NCBI RefSeq assembly: GCF_000445105.1
Contig: NZ_ATDP01000104.1
Coordinates: forward strand, 38,597-102,596
Reading direction: 5' to 3'
DNA from: Sphingobium lactosutens DS20
GTDB lineage: Bacteria; Pseudomonadota; Alphaproteobacteria; Sphingomonadales; Sphingomonadaceae
DNA length: 64,000 nt
Each line of letters begins with the position of its first letter. Position 1 is the stretch's first letter. Under the pieces are notes generated by a model that worked only from the letters and a program-made list of their open reading frames with translations, searched no databases and was not told the origin of the DNA. The translations under genes were made by a program, and so were the position numbers. This document shows, one piece after another, positions 61,866 through 64,000 of this stretch.

Positions 61866-62887
61866 GGCCGCCCCCTGCGGCGCGATTCCGCGCCGTCCCG
61901 CACGATGCGGACGCGCTGCGCGCTGCGCCGGTCGCCCAGGCGCAGCTCGGCGGCGGCGAACAGTTGGTCCACGACCATGTAGCGGCCCTGCACGCGGTAA
62001 TTGACCAGCTCAGCGTCGCCGGCCGGGCCGGTCACGAACAGCGGCGGCATCTCGCCCTGCGAGATCCCGGCCGGAAACTCGATGAACACCTGCGCGGAAT
62101 CGTCGAAGGCGCGAACGGGCTTCCACGGCACGCGGTCGCCCTCGATCTGGTAGCGGAAATTGAGCGCCGCGAGGTCGATGCCGGCGGCGACGGGGGCCGA
62201 GGCGGCAGCGGCGGCATTAGCGCCGCGCAGGGCGATCAGCGCGTCCTGCGGGTAGGTCCAGGAGACCGACGCCATGTAGGTCGAGGCCGTCGCGCGCAGT
62301 TCGATGTGATAGGTGCGCCGGTCGGTATTGATGACGAGGTTGGTGTAAATGTCGGGCCGTGTGGGCTTCGTCAGGATATGCACGCGGGCCGTGAGGCCGC
62401 TGCCGCTCACCGTGTCGCCGATAATCCAGCGCACGGTATCGCCGGCCGCGACCGGCCCCGGTCCCACAAGCTGCTCGCCTTCCTGAAGCGCGATGTCCGT
62501 CACCTGGCCGGGCGCGGCATAGACCTGATAGAGCGCGCCGTCCGACCACGGATATTGCTGGATGGCGTTCACATAGCCGTCGCGGGTGGGCTGGACGCGG
62601 GCGGCGGCATTGGCCGCCCCGACGCGGCGGCGCGGATCGGCGTGCTCGGACGTCGCCGTGCCGGTCGCGAGCGGCTTCAACTGGCCGGGCAGAGGCAGCG
62701 GTTCGGGGATCGTCACCACCTCGACGGCGCGCGGCGGCTGTGCGGCCGGCGTCGCCGCGATCTCGCGCGGCGGATCGTCATAGGCGATGGCCAGTGGCTT
62801 CGCGGACGTGGTAGCGCAGCCGGCGAGCGCGGCAGCGGAGACGAGCAGCGCGGCCGTGGCCGCGCGGCGGATGGGTATGCCGGTCAT
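61862..62887 (-). CDS. trbG: Conjugal transfer protein TrbG (VirB9 family)
   Basis: A 341-residue lipoprotein-type protein: signal with lipobox ALAGCATTS, then a VirB9 domain (RDGYVNAIQQYPWSDGALYQVY in part, GDTVRWIIGDTVSG, YHIELRATASTYMASVSWTYP in part). It forms the outer core with trbI. ATG 62887 overlaps trbF stop by 4 bases; the longer open frame reaching 63697 is antisense-frame noise over trbF. Confidence 0.9.
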   Translation of the reverse strand: MTGIPIRRAATAALLVSAAALAGCATTSAKPLAIAYDDPPREIAATPAAQPPRAVEVVTIPEPLPLPGQLKPLATGTATSEHADPRRRVGAANAAARVQPTRDGYVNAIQQYPWSDGALYQVYAAPGQVTDIALQEGEQLVGPGPVAAGDTVRWIIGDTVSGSGLTARVHILTKPTRPDIYTNLVINTDRRTYHIELRATASTYMASVSWTYPQDALIALRGANAAAAASAPVAAGIDLAALNFRYQIEGDRVPWKPVRAFDDSAQVFIEFPAGISQGEMPPLFVTGPAGDAELVNYRVQGRYMVVDQLFAAAELRLGDRRSAQRVRIVRDGAESRRRGRP

Positions 62888-63567
62888 TGCGACAGCTCCT
62901 TGGACCAGTTGAGGGCGTTGACGAACACGCCGAGCGGGTTCTTGCGCAACGCGTCGGGCGTGCGCGGCGGTTGCACGACGACCGTGAGGATGGCCGACCA
63001 GCGTTCGGTGGCGGCGAGGCTCCCGTCCTGATAGCGGCGCTCGGTCCAGGCGACGCGGAAGCTGTCGGGCGAGGCCCGGATCACACTGGAGACGTCCACC
63101 GCGACCTGAACCTTGCCGACCTGTGTGAATGGGTCGTTGGCGCGGGCATAGTCGTTGAGCGCCATCGCCCCCTTGTCGGTCGTGAAGTCGTAGGCGCGCA
63201 GCCAGTTCTGGCGCACGATCACCGGATCGGCCGGGATCGCCCGGACCTGTTCGATGAAGCGGGCGAGATGGAACGCGATCTGCGGGTCGGTCGGACGGTA
63301 GCCGGCTTCGGCGGGCGCGACGGCCTGGGCCTCGCCCAGCCGATCGAGCTGCACCACCCAGGGCACGATATGGCCGCGGGCGGATTGCCAGACGAGCCCA
63401 GCGGTGAGCCCGCCCGAGAGGGCCAGCGCGCCGAAGAAGGCGAGGCGCCAGTTCTTCGCCTGCACGCGCGCCGAGCCGATGCGGTCGTCCCAGACCTGCG
63501 CGGCGCGCTGATAGGGCGTGGTGGGTTCGGGGGTCTGGCCGTAGCGGATGGTGGGGCGTCGGAACAT
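62884..63567 (-). CDS. trbF: Conjugal transfer protein TrbF (VirB8-like)
   Basis: A 227-residue protein with one membrane helix (LAFFGALALSGGLTAGLVW) and a periplasmic NTF2-like VirB8 domain (HIVPWVVQLDRLGEA, FHLARFIEQVRAIP, FRVAWTERRYQDG). It helps assemble the inner-membrane part of the channel. Confidence 0.92.
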   Translation of the reverse strand: MFRRPTIRYGQTPEPTTPYQRAAQVWDDRIGSARVQAKNWRLAFFGALALSGGLTAGLVWQSARGHIVPWVVQLDRLGEAQAVAPAEAGYRPTDPQIAFHLARFIEQVRAIPADPVIVRQNWLRAYDFTTDKGAMALNDYARANDPFTQVGKVQVAVDVSSVIRASPDSFRVAWTERRYQDGSLAATERWSAILTVVVQPPRTPDALRKNPLGVFVNALNWSKELSQ

Positions 63568-63573
63568 GGAGGG

Positions 63574-64000
63574 TCAGTCCTTCTCTTTGATGTCGGGACC
63601 GGCTCCGCCGCCGTGGCTGTCGCCGGCCTTCATGGTGTGGGCGAGGACGGTCGCGCCGTGGCTGACGGCCTGGCGGCGTTTCATCGCGGCCGCCCATGCG
63701 GGCTGGGCCGACGTGCCGGCCGCCCCGGAGCCTTCAGCGGTCGCGGCGGTCGGGGTGGCGGCTTCGGGTCCGCCGGTGATCGTGCCGCCCGTGGCGGTGA
63801 ACCCGGCGCGGGCGCCCGAGCGGAAATTGGCCTTCATCGCCGCGCCGCCCTTGGCGGCCGCCTTGCGCAAGGGCGAGAGGACGGCGCTCACCGCGCTTCC
63901 CGCCGCCGCCTGGCCGACAGCGGCCATGCCGCCCGCGACAGCGCCCGCGCCGCTCTTGCCCAGCGAGCCGAGGCTGTAGGCGCTGGTCGCACCGCCCGCC
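63574..64000 (-). CDS. trbL: Conjugal transfer protein TrbL, C-terminal part (cut by window edge)
   Basis: The visible 141 codons include the TrbL-type Ala/Gly-rich tail after the membrane helices: SLGSLGKSGAGAVAGG, then SPLRKAAAKGGAAMKANF and a charged end. TrbL (VirB6-like) is the polytopic inner-membrane channel protein. The stop is 6 bases before the trbF start. The rest of the operon (trbJ and beyond) should lie to the right. Confidence 0.87.
   Translation of the reverse strand, partial: AGGATSAYSLGSLGKSGAGAVAGGMAAVGQAAAGSAVSAVLSPLRKAAAKGGAAMKANFRSGARAGFTATGGTITGGPEAATPTAATAEGSGAAGTSAQPAWAAAMKRRQAVSHGATVLAHTMKAGDSHGGGAGPDIKEKD

Larger units (their letters stand above)
28483..64000. mobile_element. 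Integrative and conjugative element (left part; right end outside window)
   Basis: The left border is a tRNA-Gly(GCC) 3' fragment followed within 200 bases by a tyrosine integrase. The right part of the window holds a trb-type type IV secretion operon. Catabolic cargo lies between. No second tRNA-Gly copy was seen in the window, so the element should continue beyond 64000. The idea that the cargo and the trb genes belong to one element is inference from this arrangement; nested elements are possible. Confidence 0.75.

Noticed and set aside
1..64000. CRISPR arrays and complete insertion sequences
   Set aside because: No regular short repeats and no transposase gene were seen in the window.

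Overview
The window reads as a high-GC alphaproteobacterial chromosome, most likely a sphingomonad (Sphingobium/Sphingopyxis/Novosphingobium type). This rests on family content and gene order: nadD-rsfS-rlmH-envC-ctpA, a DUF1134 protein, bamE divergent from a cytochrome bc1 chaperone and a YceD-like gene, metX-metW, coq7-dsbB, and a large TonB-dependent receptor. Taxonomy is inferred, not tested.

Positions 1 to about 28480 look like ordinary backbone: acyl-CoA metabolism (partial acyl-CoA dehydrogenase, APH-like phosphotransferase, enoyl-CoA hydratase), tRNA-Ser(GCT), dinB, bamE, metX/metW, an Atm1-type ABC exporter, coq7, dsbB, ctpA, envC, rlmH, rsfS, nadD, an inositol-monophosphatase family enzyme, prs, nadE and gltX. 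An AlgX-like orphan between ctpA and envC, and a tandem pair of cysteine-containing secreted proteins, are the less usual items there.

At 28483-28527 lies the 3' part of a tRNA-Gly(GCC) gene, cut in the anticodon loop and followed by a tyrosine integrase. The window ends inside a trb-type conjugation operon (trbL, trbF, trbG, trbI, DUF2274, with a convergent LysR gene). I read 28483-64000 as the left part of an integrative and conjugative element whose other end, with the restored tRNA, lies beyond the window.

The cargo (30692-59029) is a catabolic cluster that I cannot match to a named pathway. It holds a class A Baeyer-Villiger-type monooxygenase with an NTF2-like partner, a luciferase-like flavin monooxygenase, an FMN reductase, seven short-chain dehydrogenases, two zinc alcohol dehydrogenases, a PTGR/CurA-like reductase, three alpha/beta hydrolases, an MFS transporter, a TonB-dependent receptor, a two-subunit CoA-transferase, an acyl-CoA dehydrogenase, an APH-like phosphotransferase and a thiolase. 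The logic suggests uptake, oxidation of alcohol to ketone, oxygen insertion, ester/lactone or C-C hydrolysis, CoA activation and beta-oxidation-like thiolysis of a cyclic, perhaps terpenoid or steroid-like, compound.

The strongest new signal is regulatory. One 16-bp near-palindrome (CTGAAAC-RY-GTTAAAG) recurs eight times in the cargo, in front of almost every transcription unit and around the single TetR-family gene. This points to one TetR regulon. The second oddity is a RibB/RibA-like protein beside the FMN reductase that has lost the residues needed for 3,4-dihydroxy-2-butanone-4-phosphate synthase activity.
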